Of a stretch of 64,000 bases of DNA, positions 18,094 through 26,485 are shown one piece after another. The translations under genes and the position numbers were made by a program. The stretch lies in the NCBI RefSeq assembly GCF_013449375.1, contig NZ_JACDRR010000019.1, forward strand, positions 50,764-114,763. Direction: 5' to 3'. Within the stretch, counting starts at the first letter, position 1. Every line of letters begins with the position of its first letter. This DNA comes from Pectobacterium sp. CFBP8739. Its GTDB lineage: Bacteria; Pseudomonadota; Gammaproteobacteria; Enterobacterales; Enterobacteriaceae. The notes under the pieces are model-generated. The model was not told the DNA's origin. It worked only from the letters and a program-made list of their open reading frames with translations, and did not search any database.

Positions 18094-20067
18094 ATGAAAT
18101 TCCTTCATCACATCTCGATCCGTAGTAAATTCATTCTTGCCCTTATTCCAACCATCTTGGCTCTACTGTGGTTCAGTTTTTCTGGCGTGATGGAACGCCG
18201 CGATGCGGAAAATGAAATGGTCAGGATGGCAAAACTGATTACGCTGGCGCGCGATGCGGGGGAATTTGTCCACCAATTACAGCGTGAACGAGGTTTGAGT
18301 GCAGGCTATTTTGGTAGTCAAGGGAAAAAATTTGGTTCAGAGCTCACCACACAACGTCAGGACACCGATCGGGCACAACAGCAATTTCAACAAACGGCCA
18401 CGAATCTCAGCAATAGCGAACTCGGTAACGATGTAAGTGGAGAAGTTGGTAAAATTGCGCAAAAAGTGCAGCAGCTTGGCGAGTTTCGTCGCAATATCGA
18501 CAGCATGTCGATCTCTGTCACTCAAGCGCTCGGCTACTATTCCGAATCCATCGGCTATTTGCTAAACATTGTCGGTGATATGACCCATCTAGTCAGCGAC
18601 GGCGGCATTGTTCAGCGACTGGCAGCCTATTACAACCTGCTGAATGTTAAAGAGCAGGCGGGGCTCGAACGCGCCGTGCTTTCTAACACCTTTTCCGCTA
18701 ACAACTTTGCCGCCGGTATGCTCGAGCGGCTGAACCAGATGGTCGGCCGAGGAGATGCCTATACCACGGCCTACTACATGTTCGCGAATGCCGACCTACG
18801 TAGGGCTTTTGAGCAAGCACTCAGCAATCCATCCGCACAAAACGCGCTTCAGATGCGCAATAAGGCCATCGCTTCTCCTAGCGGTAACTTTGGCATTGAT
18901 GCCAGCCAGTGGTTTAACCAGCAAACGGCGAAAATCGATGAGTTGAAAAAAGTTGAACAGCTCGTCGCCAACGATCTGGCAACACAGGTGAATACCTTAG
19001 CCGCCGAGGCCCGTCAGTCCTGGATTAGCTATCTGGCTGGCGCACTCATTTCTCTGCTCATGGCGCTCGGTCTTGCTTCCATGGTTATGCGCAGCATCAA
19101 CGAACAACTGCAGCAAACCCTGACTACCATTCGCGAAATGGGCGGAGATCTTACACGCCGCCTGCACGTACTGGGCACCGACGAACTTTCACAACTGAAT
19201 CAGGCATATAACGCCTCGTTGGAAAATATCGCTGATATGGTAGTGAGTATTAAACACAGCTCTCAGACTATCGGACGTGCCAGTAGCGAGATCGCTAACG
19301 GCAATCAGGATCTGGCGCAGCGTACCGAAGAACAGTCCGCTTCGCTGGTGCAAACCGCCAGCAGCATGGAAGAGATTACCGTCACGGTAAAACAAACCGC
19401 TGACTTTGCCGGACAGGCGCGTCAGTTGACGACAGAAGTAGACGATCAGGCGCAACGCGTCGGCGCTATTACCGAATCTGCCAGCAGCGCGATGGAAAAA
19501 ATTCAGGACGCCAGCCAGCGCGTAAACGCGGTGGTGACAGCTATTGATGCCATTGCTTTTCAGACCAACCTGCTGGCGCTGAACGCAGCGGTTGAAGCCG
19601 CGCGCGCGGGCCAACATGGTCGTGGGTTCTCAGTCGTTGCGGCGGAAGTTCGTCAGTTATCACAACGTAGTGCTGATGAAGCGGGTAAAATCCGCGCGCT
19701 CATCGCCGACAGTATTGCCAGCGTCAGCGAAGGCACGAAGCTGGTGAACCAATCGAACAGTGGGATTAGCGATATCGTCTCTGGCACGCGTAAAGTTCGC
19801 GATCTGGTGAATGAAATCGCGGTCGCCGCCGATGAACAGTCACTGGGTATCGCGCAAATTAACGAAGCACTCAGCCAACTGGAGATGGTCACGCAGCAGA
19901 ATGCGACACTGGTTTCTCAGGCCTCCGTTGCAAGCCAAATGCTGGATGAGCAGGCGATTGAAATGGAATCGCTAGTCAGCCGTTTCAAGGTTGATGACAA
20001 CCCACCACAGCAGACGTTACAACAAACGTTACAGCGACCTTTACCGCAAGCGCGGTTATCAAGGTAG
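18094..20067 (+). CDS. Methyl-accepting chemotaxis protein with NIT sensor domain
   Basis: Encodes 657 aa from the ATG at 18094 (GGAG upstream); the in-frame extension to 17923 covers the sigma-28 promoter and is rejected. TM1 lies at about residues 12-30. The long periplasmic part contains [20 protein letters not shown], the recognisable NIT (nitrate/nitrite-sensing type) motif, and a second helical half. TM2 ([20 protein letters not shown]), HAMP and a signalling hairpin with [20 protein letters not shown] follow. There is no pentapeptide tether at the C-terminus. NIT domains bind nitrate or nitrite in some proteins, but the ligand here is not proven. Confidence 0.87.
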   Translation: MKFLHHISIRSKFILALIPTILALLWFSFSGVMERRDAENEMVRMAKLITLARDAGEFVHQLQRERGLSAGYFGSQGKKFGSELTTQRQDTDRAQQQFQQTATNLSNSELGNDVSGEVGKIAQKVQQLGEFRRNIDSMSISVTQALGYYSESIGYLLNIVGDMTHLVSDGGIVQRLAAYYNLLNVKEQAGLERAVLSNTFSANNFAAGMLERLNQMVGRGDAYTTAYYMFANADLRRAFEQALSNPSAQNALQMRNKAIASPSGNFGIDASQWFNQQTAKIDELKKVEQLVANDLATQVNTLAAEARQSWISYLAGALISLLMALGLASMVMRSINEQLQQTLTTIREMGGDLTRRLHVLGTDELSQLNQAYNASLENIADMVVSIKHSSQTIGRASSEIANGNQDLAQRTEEQSASLVQTASSMEEITVTVKQTADFAGQARQLTTEVDDQAQRVGAITESASSAMEKIQDASQRVNAVVTAIDAIAFQTNLLALNAAVEAARAGQHGRGFSVVAAEVRQLSQRSADEAGKIRALIADSIASVSEGTKLVNQSNSGISDIVSGTRKVRDLVNEIAVAADEQSLGIAQINEALSQLEMVTQQNATLVSQASVASQMLDEQAIEMESLVSRFKVDDNPPQQTLQQTLQRPLPQARLSR

Positions 20068-20436
20068 GCCAACGAGAGCGAAATTCATGGCTATCACGGC
20101 GGTGAATGCCTCGCGCAGGTGAAACGCGCTGCTGGCCGCCAGCCACATTCGCCCGTGGAAAACAGAGGCAGAACATCGCCTCACCCCTAGCAACGGTCTT
20201 TGCTTGCCCAACCAGCATGGCAAAGCCTTTGATATGGGGACTCATCAGCTTCAATGATTCGCTGGAAATGCTGCTTTCTCCACGCATCAAAAAGCTGAAA
20301 AGCACCACCAGCGATGTTAACTTTGCCCAGTATGAAGGCAAACAAATCCATCTGCCAGACGCCTACCCACCCGATCTGGCACAGATGACGTACCATCGTG
20401 AGCATATTTTTTGGGGCAGGGTAGATAACAATGAAG
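20068..20436 (+). pseudogene. HNH endonuclease remnant, frameshifted and 5'-truncated
   Basis: Piecing together frames right after the chemoreceptor stop gives GYHGGECLAQVKR, then (new frame) LLAASHIRPWKTEAEHRLTP followed by SNGLCLPNQHGKAFDMG, then (third frame, after an extra G in a GGGG run near 20235) GLISFNDSLEMLLSPRIKK and MTYHREHIFWG. This is the order and wording of the C-terminal HNH_2 domain of restriction-type endonucleases (AAHI-KPW, NGLCL-N--H--AFD-G-ISF). At least two frameshifts and loss of the N-terminal half make it non-functional. A 185-residue ORF here merely follows one frame. Confidence 0.6.
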
Positions 20437-20465
20437 GGGGAATGTTTTCGCCTTTCCCCCTCACC

Positions 20466-20678
20466 TCACTGCACATCCTGAATCATCTGCGCTTTCAATG
20501 CATCCATTCTCTTGCTCGCGTCCTCATTACTGACGAACTCACCTTCACCCGCATCATAACGAGAGAACGTTTCCTGAATCTAAACGTCAATCCATGCATC
20601 ATCCGTATTGCGCTGATACTGGTGCTTGTCTTCTGCCATTTCCACTGCACGCCGCGGCAGTAAATCATGTAACACCAT
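20466..20678 (-). pseudogene. Small ORF with internal stop, antitoxin-sized, origin unknown
   Basis: On the minus strand an ATG at 20678 opens a frame of 71 codons. Codon 33 is TAG; the frame then continues as IQETFSRYDAGEGEFVSNED through KRMDALKAQMIQDVQ to a TGA at 20466. The continuity of protein-like sequence on both sides suggests a real gene of about 69 aa broken by one nonsense change. Composition resembles small type II antitoxin/stability proteins, but I do not recognise the family. It lies between the HNH remnant and rlaP. Confidence 0.4.
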
Positions 20679-20716
20679 ATCTCTTGCCCTCTTCTTTTCG
20701 CTACCCTACCTACGCC

Positions 20717-21508
20717 TTACGCCATCACCGTCCGATACAGCAGTGCATCCAGCATCGAATCATCAGCAGTCTTACTGTCCGGCAACATTGCTGCACTATC
20801 GGCATCACTCAGCATCTGCGTGATGAACGCGTGGATAACCTCGCGACGTGGGCCGTATTCCGCCTCACCCGACCGTTGCTTTATTTCCAGCAATTGATGG
20901 ATTTCAGCCAACAAGCGCGGATCGTCTACCGTCCCTGCAAGCAACTGCGAAAAACGCATCGGCGGCATGCCTTTACCTGCTTCTATCCAGCGCACAGCCA
21001 GCAGCGGGCGTAGCACATAGAAATATTTTTTAAGGCGTACCGTCTCATCTTGCAGATAGCCGAGAAAGTTTTTACGCGCCATCGACAGATAGTGCCAGCG
21101 AGCCTTGGATGGCGAGAACCACGTCGGCACCGTCGCCCGCAGTGCGGATGTAGCATCCCGATCTTCTTGATAGACAACGGGTGAATCCAGCCATTCGATC
21201 AGCGTCGGGTTGGCCCGCTTGAGCAGGCCGAGTGCTTTGCGCCACTCCCAACCACAGACGTCCAGCTCATCGTCGATAGGCAGCTCTATTACGTCACGTT
21301 GTGCTTCGACACGTAGATACCACTCCGGCCGATGCACGTAGAGAAAGCGCACGTCGTAGTCGCTATCTGGTGAAGCAAATCCCCAGCCACGGCTCCCCGA
21401 CTCACAGGCATACAGCACCTTCACCTGATAACGATCTTCCACATCCTGTAAGACTAATTTTATCCGCGTCCGCATGGCAGCATCGACGCGATAATCCTTT
21501 TCCATCAT
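20717..21508 (-). CDS. rlaP: RtcB-associated nucleotidyltransferase RlaP
   Basis: Encodes 263 aa (ATG at 21508 or 21505, AAGG upstream). The N-terminal nucleotidyltransferase motif is clear: CESGSRGWGFASPDSDYDVR, with GSRGWG and the DxD metal pair. Downstream LPIDDELDVCGWEWRKALGL and LKKYFYVLRPLLAVRWIE are typical of the COG3541 family found next to rtcB in many bacteria. The in vivo substrate is not established; RNA end modification is the usual guess from context. It starts 4 bp after the rtcB stop, so the two form an operon. It takes the place rtcA has in E. coli. Confidence 0.8.
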   Translation of the reverse strand: MMEKDYRVDAAMRTRIKLVLQDVEDRYQVKVLYACESGSRGWGFASPDSDYDVRFLYVHRPEWYLRVEAQRDVIELPIDDELDVCGWEWRKALGLLKRANPTLIEWLDSPVVYQEDRDATSALRATVPTWFSPSKARWHYLSMARKNFLGYLQDETVRLKKYFYVLRPLLAVRWIEAGKGMPPMRFSQLLAGTVDDPRLLAEIHQLLEIKQRSGEAEYGPRREVIHAFITQMLSDADSAAMLPDSKTADDSMLDALLYRTVMA

Positions 21509-21512
21509 GATT

Positions 21513-22748
21513 TTATCCTTTCACACACACCACCTGACGCAGCGTATGTACAATTTCCACCAGCGATGACTGTGCCGCCATCACCTTATCGATATCTTTG
21601 TACGCCATCGGGATTTCATCGATAACGTCGCTGTCTTTTCTGCACTCGACGTGTGCCGTCGCGCGAATCTGGTCTTCCACGGTGAAGCGTTTTTTCGCCG
21701 CAGTACGGCTCATCGTTCTCCCCGCACCGTGGCTACAGGAACAGAAGCTCTCTTCGTTCCCCAATCCGCGCACGATGAAGCTCTTTGCGCCCATCGACCC
21801 CGGAATAATCCCCATTTGGCCTTTCTGCGCCGACACCGCCCCTTTACGGGTGATCAGCACCGATTCACCAAAGTGCGTTTCGCGCTGCACGTAGTTATGG
21901 TGGCAGTTCACGCCTTCCTGCTGGGTGGTAAACGGCTTCGTCACAATACGAGACAGCGCCGCCAACGTATGCGACATCATCACTTCACGGTTATGACGGG
22001 CAAAATCCTGTGCCCACTCCACCGCTTCGATGTAATCGTCAAAGTGCAGGCTTCCTTCCTCGAAATACGCCAGATTACGGTCCGGCAGGTTCGCAATGTG
22101 CTGCTGCATATCGTCCTGTGCCAGCTTGATGAACAGCGACCCAATCGCATTCCCTACGCCACGCGACCCGCTGTGCAACATCACCCAGACGCGATCCACT
22201 TCATCCAGACAGATTTCAATAAAGTGGTTACCCGTTCCTAACGTTCCTAAATGCTGATAGTTGTTGGTTTTCAGCAACTGCGGATATTTATCCGTCAAAC
22301 GTTTAAAACGCGGTTCCAGCAGCGACCAGTGCGCATCCACCGTCTGCGGCGGGTTCTGCCAGGAACCGACATCACGTTTGGAACGCGTCACGCTACGTCC
22401 GTGCGGCACCGCCTGTTCAATCGCGCTACGTAGCCCCATCAGGTTATCCGGCAGGTCGCTGGCAACCAGTGACGTACGCACCGCAATCATCCCGCAGCCG
22501 ATATCCACACCGACCGCCGCCGGGATAATCGCGCCACGCGTGGGGATTACGCTACCAATCGTCGATCCTTTTCCCAGATGCACATCCGGCATCACCGCCA
22601 GATGTTTAAAAATGAACGGCATTTTGGCCGTGTTCAGCAGTTGGTCGCGAGCTTCCGGTTCCACAGGCACGCCCTGCGTCCACATTTTTACTGGCGCGCT
22701 ATTCACTGGCGACATCATGTCGTAATCCTGCGTTTTCATCTCTTCCAT
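21513..22748 (-). CDS. rtcB: RNA-splicing ligase RtcB
   Basis: Encodes about 411 aa; starts at 22754, 22748 or 22739 are possible and 22748 has the best-placed AGAGA. It is nearly colinear with E. coli RtcB: PDVHLGKGSTIGSVIPT, GVDIGCGM, GTLGTGNHFIEICLDE, VNCHHNYVQ and CSCSHGAGRTMSR, which includes the histidine that takes GMP. RtcB seals 2',3'-cyclic phosphate or 3'-phosphate RNA ends to 5'-OH ends using GTP and Mn2+, and acts on broken tRNA and rRNA. A sigma-54 promoter lies upstream and the regulator gene rtcR is divergent. Confidence 0.95.
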   Translation of the reverse strand: MEEMKTQDYDMMSPVNSAPVKMWTQGVPVEPEARDQLLNTAKMPFIFKHLAVMPDVHLGKGSTIGSVIPTRGAIIPAAVGVDIGCGMIAVRTSLVASDLPDNLMGLRSAIEQAVPHGRSVTRSKRDVGSWQNPPQTVDAHWSLLEPRFKRLTDKYPQLLKTNNYQHLGTLGTGNHFIEICLDEVDRVWVMLHSGSRGVGNAIGSLFIKLAQDDMQQHIANLPDRNLAYFEEGSLHFDDYIEAVEWAQDFARHNREVMMSHTLAALSRIVTKPFTTQQEGVNCHHNYVQRETHFGESVLITRKGAVSAQKGQMGIIPGSMGAKSFIVRGLGNEESFCSCSHGAGRTMSRTAAKKRFTVEDQIRATAHVECRKDSDVIDEIPMAYKDIDKVMAAQSSLVEIVHTLRQVVCVKG

Positions 22749-22787
22749 TTTCATTCTCTTTGTTTGTCGTTGTTCACTATAGATATT

Positions 22788-22802
22788 GCCAAAGGCGTGC
22801 CA
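22788..22802 (-). promoter_or_regulatory. Sigma-54 promoter of rtcB-rlaP
   Basis: On the minus strand TGGCACGCCTTTGGC matches TGGCACG-N4-TTGC with one mismatch and correct GG/GC spacing. It is about 40 bp from the rtcB start. RtcR is a sigma-54 activator, so the pairing is expected. Confidence 0.8.
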
Positions 22803-22899
22803 GATTTATTAAAAACACAAAACAAAAATATAATGCATTGATAATAAAAGAATAAAAAATCACATAGAAAGTGGCAACGAAGAAAAATAAACAGTAAAT

Positions 22900-22915
22900 T
22901 TATCCTATAGGATAA
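22900..22915. promoter_or_regulatory. 16-bp perfect palindrome upstream of rtcR
   Basis: TTATCCTATAGGATAA is its own reverse complement. It lies 21 bp before the rtcR start and about 100 bp upstream of the sigma-54 promoter of rtcB, a distance suited to an activator binding site. It could be the RtcR site or an rtcR operator. Confidence 0.45.
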
Positions 22916-22936
22916 TAATTTATAACAAGGTATAGC

Positions 22937-24514
22937 ATGAAGCGTCGCATCGTCATTGGTGTGCTGGGCACCACGCTGGACAAACGAGGGAAACGGGAGA
23001 ATCGCTGGACAAAATGGCGGCCAACTATCGGCTTATGCCAGCAGCCAGATTTCCCCGTCGATCGTCTGGAACTGCTGCACCAGGCACGCAACGAGGGGAT
23101 GGCACAGCAGGTGGCGGAGGATATCGCCGTGGTGTCACCCGCGACTCAGGTTACGCTTCAGGCCGTTGAGTTGCGCGACCCGTGGAATCTGGAAGAGGTC
23201 TACAGCGCCTTTCTGGACTTTGCGAGCCGCTACCCGTTCGATACCGAGAACGAGGAGTATTTCGTTCACATCACCACCGGCACCCACGTCGTGCAGATTT
23301 GCTGGTTCCTGCTGACCGAAGCCCGCTATCTGCCCGCCAAGCTGCTGCAAACCGCACCGGGGGAGAAAGCGGATCGTCCGGCACCGCAGGGCATCTACTC
23401 CGTTATCGATCTGGATCTCAGTCGCTACGCAACCCTCACCAGCCGCTTCCAGCATGAGCAAGCGCGCTCCGTCTCGTTCCTGAAATCCGGTATCGAGACA
23501 CGTAACACGACATTCAACACACTGATCGACCAGATTGAACGTGTCGCGCTACGCTCAACGGCACCGATGCTCCTGACCGGCCCGACTGGTGCGGGGAAAT
23601 CCTTTCTGGCACAGCGTATTTACCAGCTACGTCAGTCACGCCATCTGGTTAGCGGGCGGTTTGTTGCAGTTAACTGCGCCACGCTGCGCGGCGACAATGC
23701 GATGTCGACATTATTCGGCCACGTAAAGGGCGCATTTACCGGTGCGTTACAGGCAAGAACCGGGCTGTTACGTGAAGCAGACGGCGGCATGCTGTTTTTG
23801 GATGAAATCGCCGAACTGGGGCTGGATGAACAGGCCATGCTGCTTAAAGCTATTGAAGAAAAACGCTTTTTACCGTTTGGTTCGGATAAAGAAGTCAGCA
23901 GCGATTTCCAACTGATTGCTGGCACGCACCGCAACCTGCGCGAGTGGATCGCTCAGGGCAAATTCCGTGAAGATCTCTACGCCCGTATCAACATGTGGAC
24001 GTTTCCTCTGCCGGGGCTGGCGGAGCGTCGGGAAGATATCGAACCGAACATTGACTACGAACTCCACCGCTTCACACGCGATCACCAAACGCAGATCCGC
24101 TTCGATAAAGACGCGCGACAGCGCTACCTCGCCTTCGCCTGCTCACCACAGGCCGCGTGGCGCGGCAACTTCCGCGAGCTGGGTTCGTCCATCGCCCGTA
24201 TGGCGACGCTGGCAGAGCAAGGACGCATCACCGCCGCACTGGTAGAAGAGGAAATTGAGCGCCTGCGAGCCAACTGGCAAAGCGATGCCCCTACAACCGC
24301 GCTACCGCCAGAACTCGCCAACATCGACCTCTTCGAACAGCGCCAACTTGAAACCGTACTCGACGTCTGCCGTACCGCCAATTCGCTCTCCGAAGCTGGC
24401 CGCCGCCTGTTCGCCGTCTCACGCCAGCAAAAACAAAAGCCCAACGACGCCGACCGGCTGCGTAAATATCTGGCACGTTTTGGGCTGAACTGGGAGGCGT
24501 TGAGGCGGGTATAA
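22937..24514 (+). CDS. rtcR: Sigma-54-dependent transcriptional activator RtcR (CARF domain)
   Basis: Encodes 525 aa behind AAGG. Residues 1 to ~185 form the RtcR regulatory domain, a CARF-type fold (RRIVIGVLGTTLD, ITTGTHVVQICWFLL). The AAA+ domain has Walker A GPTGAGKS at 215-222, the sigma-54-contact loop GAFTGA at 265-270, Walker B MLFLDEIAELG and the arginine-rich sensor WRGNFRELGSSIARM. A C-terminal DNA-binding region follows. It activates rtcB transcription in response to RNA damage; in E. coli the CARF domain responds to RNA-end ligands. It is divergent from rtcB. Confidence 0.93.
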   Translation: MKRRIVIGVLGTTLDKRGKRENRWTKWRPTIGLCQQPDFPVDRLELLHQARNEGMAQQVAEDIAVVSPATQVTLQAVELRDPWNLEEVYSAFLDFASRYPFDTENEEYFVHITTGTHVVQICWFLLTEARYLPAKLLQTAPGEKADRPAPQGIYSVIDLDLSRYATLTSRFQHEQARSVSFLKSGIETRNTTFNTLIDQIERVALRSTAPMLLTGPTGAGKSFLAQRIYQLRQSRHLVSGRFVAVNCATLRGDNAMSTLFGHVKGAFTGALQARTGLLREADGGMLFLDEIAELGLDEQAMLLKAIEEKRFLPFGSDKEVSSDFQLIAGTHRNLREWIAQGKFREDLYARINMWTFPLPGLAERREDIEPNIDYELHRFTRDHQTQIRFDKDARQRYLAFACSPQAAWRGNFRELGSSIARMATLAEQGRITAALVEEEIERLRANWQSDAPTTALPPELANIDLFEQRQLETVLDVCRTANSLSEAGRRLFAVSRQQKQKPNDADRLRKYLARFGLNWEALRRV

Positions 24515-24676
24515 ATTCATCATAAATTTATACCTTACGTGTAGGCTACGATATCACTACTCTGTTATTCTCAGGGCAACAGTAAGATGAAAATTACTTG
24601 CTATCGTCACATAGCAGAAGTCTACCGCTTATAGCCATATTCAACATAAGCGATTGTTTTAATTAAGGCAGATGAT

Positions 24677-24946
24677 ATGAAAACCACAATGTCTCAGAAG
24701 TCGGCCCGTGAAGGCCTTGGCAACCCTGAACTGTTCCAAGGGGGCGTTTATGTAACGAAAAATGGTTCCGCAGAACTCTTTGTGCAAACAGCGGCAGAAC
24801 GGGAAGCAGAACTGCTTGAAAGAGAAAGAGAAAGGCAATCTAACGCACTCTTGAAACTGGTGATGACGGCCAAAAAAGAAATTAAAAACGGTCAGGGAAT
24901 GTCCGCCGAGGAAGCCCTACAAAAATTACGTGAAGCGCGAACGTAA
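24677..24946 (+). CDS. Type II antitoxin, Phd/YefM-like (putative)
   Basis: Encodes 89 aa. The N-terminal half (LFQGGVYVTKNGSAELFVQT) resembles the short beta-strand and helix arrangement of Phd-type antitoxins. The C-terminal half is helical and charged (AEREAELLERERERQSNALL), as expected for a toxin-wrapping tail. It would bind the toxin encoded 13 bp downstream and repress the operon. The family call rests on this and on the neighbour. Confidence 0.65.
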   Translation: MKTTMSQKSAREGLGNPELFQGGVYVTKNGSAELFVQTAAEREAELLERERERQSNALLKLVMTAKKEIKNGQGMSAEEALQKLREART

Positions 24947-24959
24947 ATAAGGAGCCAAT

Positions 24960-25304
24960 TTGGCCAGTTCGTACACCATTAAAGTCGCCCCTGCGGCTGT
25001 CTGGTCTTTGCAGGATGCTGAGTCTTATAAATCTCACTATATTGGTATTAAACAAGCCGCTACATGGTCTGAATCCCTATTCTTATCATCCATACAGGCC
25101 ATTTCTCAAGATCCTGCCCGCTACAGGCATAATGCAATATTATCCGATAAGGGAATCGCGCTCCGTGAGCGTCTCTCAGTAGAAGATGACTTTCGCTGTT
25201 TATATGATGTTGATGAAGAGCATGGCGTCATAGAGATCCTGCTTTTTGTCAGCATGAAACAGGACCTTGAGAAAATGCTCTATCGCTATCATGTGTTGAG
25301 CTGA
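24960..25304 (+). CDS. RelE/ParE-family toxin (putative)
   Basis: Encodes 114 aa from a TTG start with AAGGAG 6 nt upstream; no ATG is placed near the 5' end. The sequence YTIKVAPAAVWSLQDAESYK, ISQDPARYRHN, LRERLSVEDDFRCLYDVDEE and IEILLFVSMKQDLEKMLYRY follows the RelE/ParE plasmid-stabilisation pattern. Whether it cleaves mRNA or poisons gyrase is not clear. It forms a pair with the upstream antitoxin. Confidence 0.7.
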   Translation: MASSYTIKVAPAAVWSLQDAESYKSHYIGIKQAATWSESLFLSSIQAISQDPARYRHNAILSDKGIALRERLSVEDDFRCLYDVDEEHGVIEILLFVSMKQDLEKMLYRYHVLS

Positions 25305-25587
25305 CTAATTCCGAATCAGTAAACAGGACACTTCCGTTCAGTAAGCTTAATACTCTTCCACTAAGGCTTATTTTACCAGCGTCTACAAGAAGCCTCATTT
25401 TAGGGGAAACACAGGGGGAGGTTCCCGCAGGGAGGCCTCACCCCTGTGGTCGCCCCGTGTATCTCGATATGCCAGCAGCGGGCTTTCTGCCCATTTCTGC
25501 GAACACCATTCCAAAACACGCTGTAACGCTACTGTAAATCCATCCACCCTATTCCACGTTTTCCGTCGTTGGAATACAGTCTCTGTG

Positions 25588-25785
25588 CTGCGGCAACATC
25601 CGCAGTCGGGCTTGGAACCCCGACTATCTAGAACTGAAAACGCTTTGTTTTTTCAGGGGCTACGTGCACACTCTAATCCGTGGCTCAGGCAGGGCAACCG
25701 CAAGGTTGGCCGGTCGCTAGATCCGGTGTTCCAACCCTGTCTGGGTCACACCTTTAGTTTGGAACCTGAAGGCGTGATGAAATAA
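25588..25785 (+). ncRNA. C4-like structured regulatory RNA region (candidate)
   Basis: Several hairpins are packed here: CTGCGG/CCGCAG (25588-25605), AGTCGGG/CCCGACT (25604-25625) and CAACC-GCAA-GGTTG (25695-25708, a GNRA tetraloop). GGTTGG at 25704-25709 can pair instead with CCAACC at 25731-25736, enclosing a CCGG/CCGG pair, so two exclusive folds exist. From memory the last part (25690-25740) resembles the C4 antisense RNA of P1/P4-type phages, which controls a small downstream ORF; I could not verify this. A 66-codon ORF (25585-25785) overlaps it and is probably not a protein gene. Confidence 0.45.
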
Positions 25786-25810
25786 TTATCTAGCTATGGA
25801 AGATTTAATC

Positions 25811-26146
25811 ATGACGGACACTCACGCCACACCCGCTGACAGCACCATTACCCTTTTCCGCGACCTGATCGCCAGCCTGCCTTTCGCGCAGTTAGATGAC
25901 GTTCAGCTCTGCGACCTCGGCGCAATTGCCGCCGAATCGGTTGAAGGCCTGTGCCACGGCCTACACTACCTCGGCGACACGCTGCAAAATGACGTTGAAC
26001 TGCCGCAAGAAAGCCTCAGTCAACTCGGCGCCTGTCTCAACGCCACGGCGCACCTGATTCCGGCGCTGCTAGAAATGTGTGAACAGGCTGAACGCCACGT
26101 GCGCATAGCCACATCAGTGGGTGATTCATTACTCACTACACAGTAA
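25811..26146 (+). CDS. Small acidic protein of unknown function, probably mobile-element-derived
   Basis: Encodes 111 aa from the ATG at 25811, with GGAAG 8 nt upstream; the ATG at 25796 has no ribosome site. It begins MTDTHATPADSTITLF and is mostly helical and acidic (LDDVQLCDLGAIAAESVEGL). No motif or family is recognised. It lies directly downstream of the C4-like structured RNA, the place where phage-type C4 loci carry a small regulated ORF. Nothing else of a prophage remains nearby. Confidence 0.6.
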   Translation: MTDTHATPADSTITLFRDLIASLPFAQLDDVQLCDLGAIAAESVEGLCHGLHYLGDTLQNDVELPQESLSQLGACLNATAHLIPALLEMCEQAERHVRIATSVGDSLLTTQ

Positions 26147-26277
26147 AACAATACGTTATAACTAACAGGTGGATGATTCCCCTCACCCTCTACTTCTCAA
26201 CTGTCGTTTATCCACAAATACAGGGGTTCATCGCAGATTTTTCCGTTATCCGGCGTAAAAAATTATGCAGCGGTGGG

Positions 26278-26485
26278 CATGAGCACCGAGTGAGCGGCAT
26301 GGATGCCGCGAAAGCCTGTGCCGCGTAGGGAACGCGTCACTGGCGGCTCGACTAGTGCTCATGAACACCGATGGCACCGCGTAGCGGCATAATTTCCGCC
26401 AAAAGCCTGGGGTCTCGGGGCGAGCGGCGTTTGAGCCGTCCCGAGTCGGGCGCGTGCTACGAGATAGCATAAAAATATCGGTGTT
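26278..26485. other. Multi-hairpin element of unknown nature
   Basis: Two long-range perfect pairings abut: CATGAGCAC (26278-26286) with GTGCTCATG (26355-26363), then immediately AACACCGAT (26364-26372) with ATCGGTGTT (26477-26485). Inside the first arm is GCGGCAT/ATGCCGC (26294-26309). Inside the second are CCGC-GTA-GCGG (26377-26387) and CTCGGG...CGGC/GCCG...CCCGAG (26414-26445). The GC-rich block stands out from AT-rich flanks. An 82-codon minus-strand ORF across it looks like an artefact of GC content. It could be a structured RNA, a repeat-family element or a recombination site. Confidence 0.5.

Noticed and set aside
20106..20663. 185-codon plus-strand ORF
   Set aside because: It covers only one frame of the HNH remnant and then unrelated sequence, so it is not a gene in its own right.
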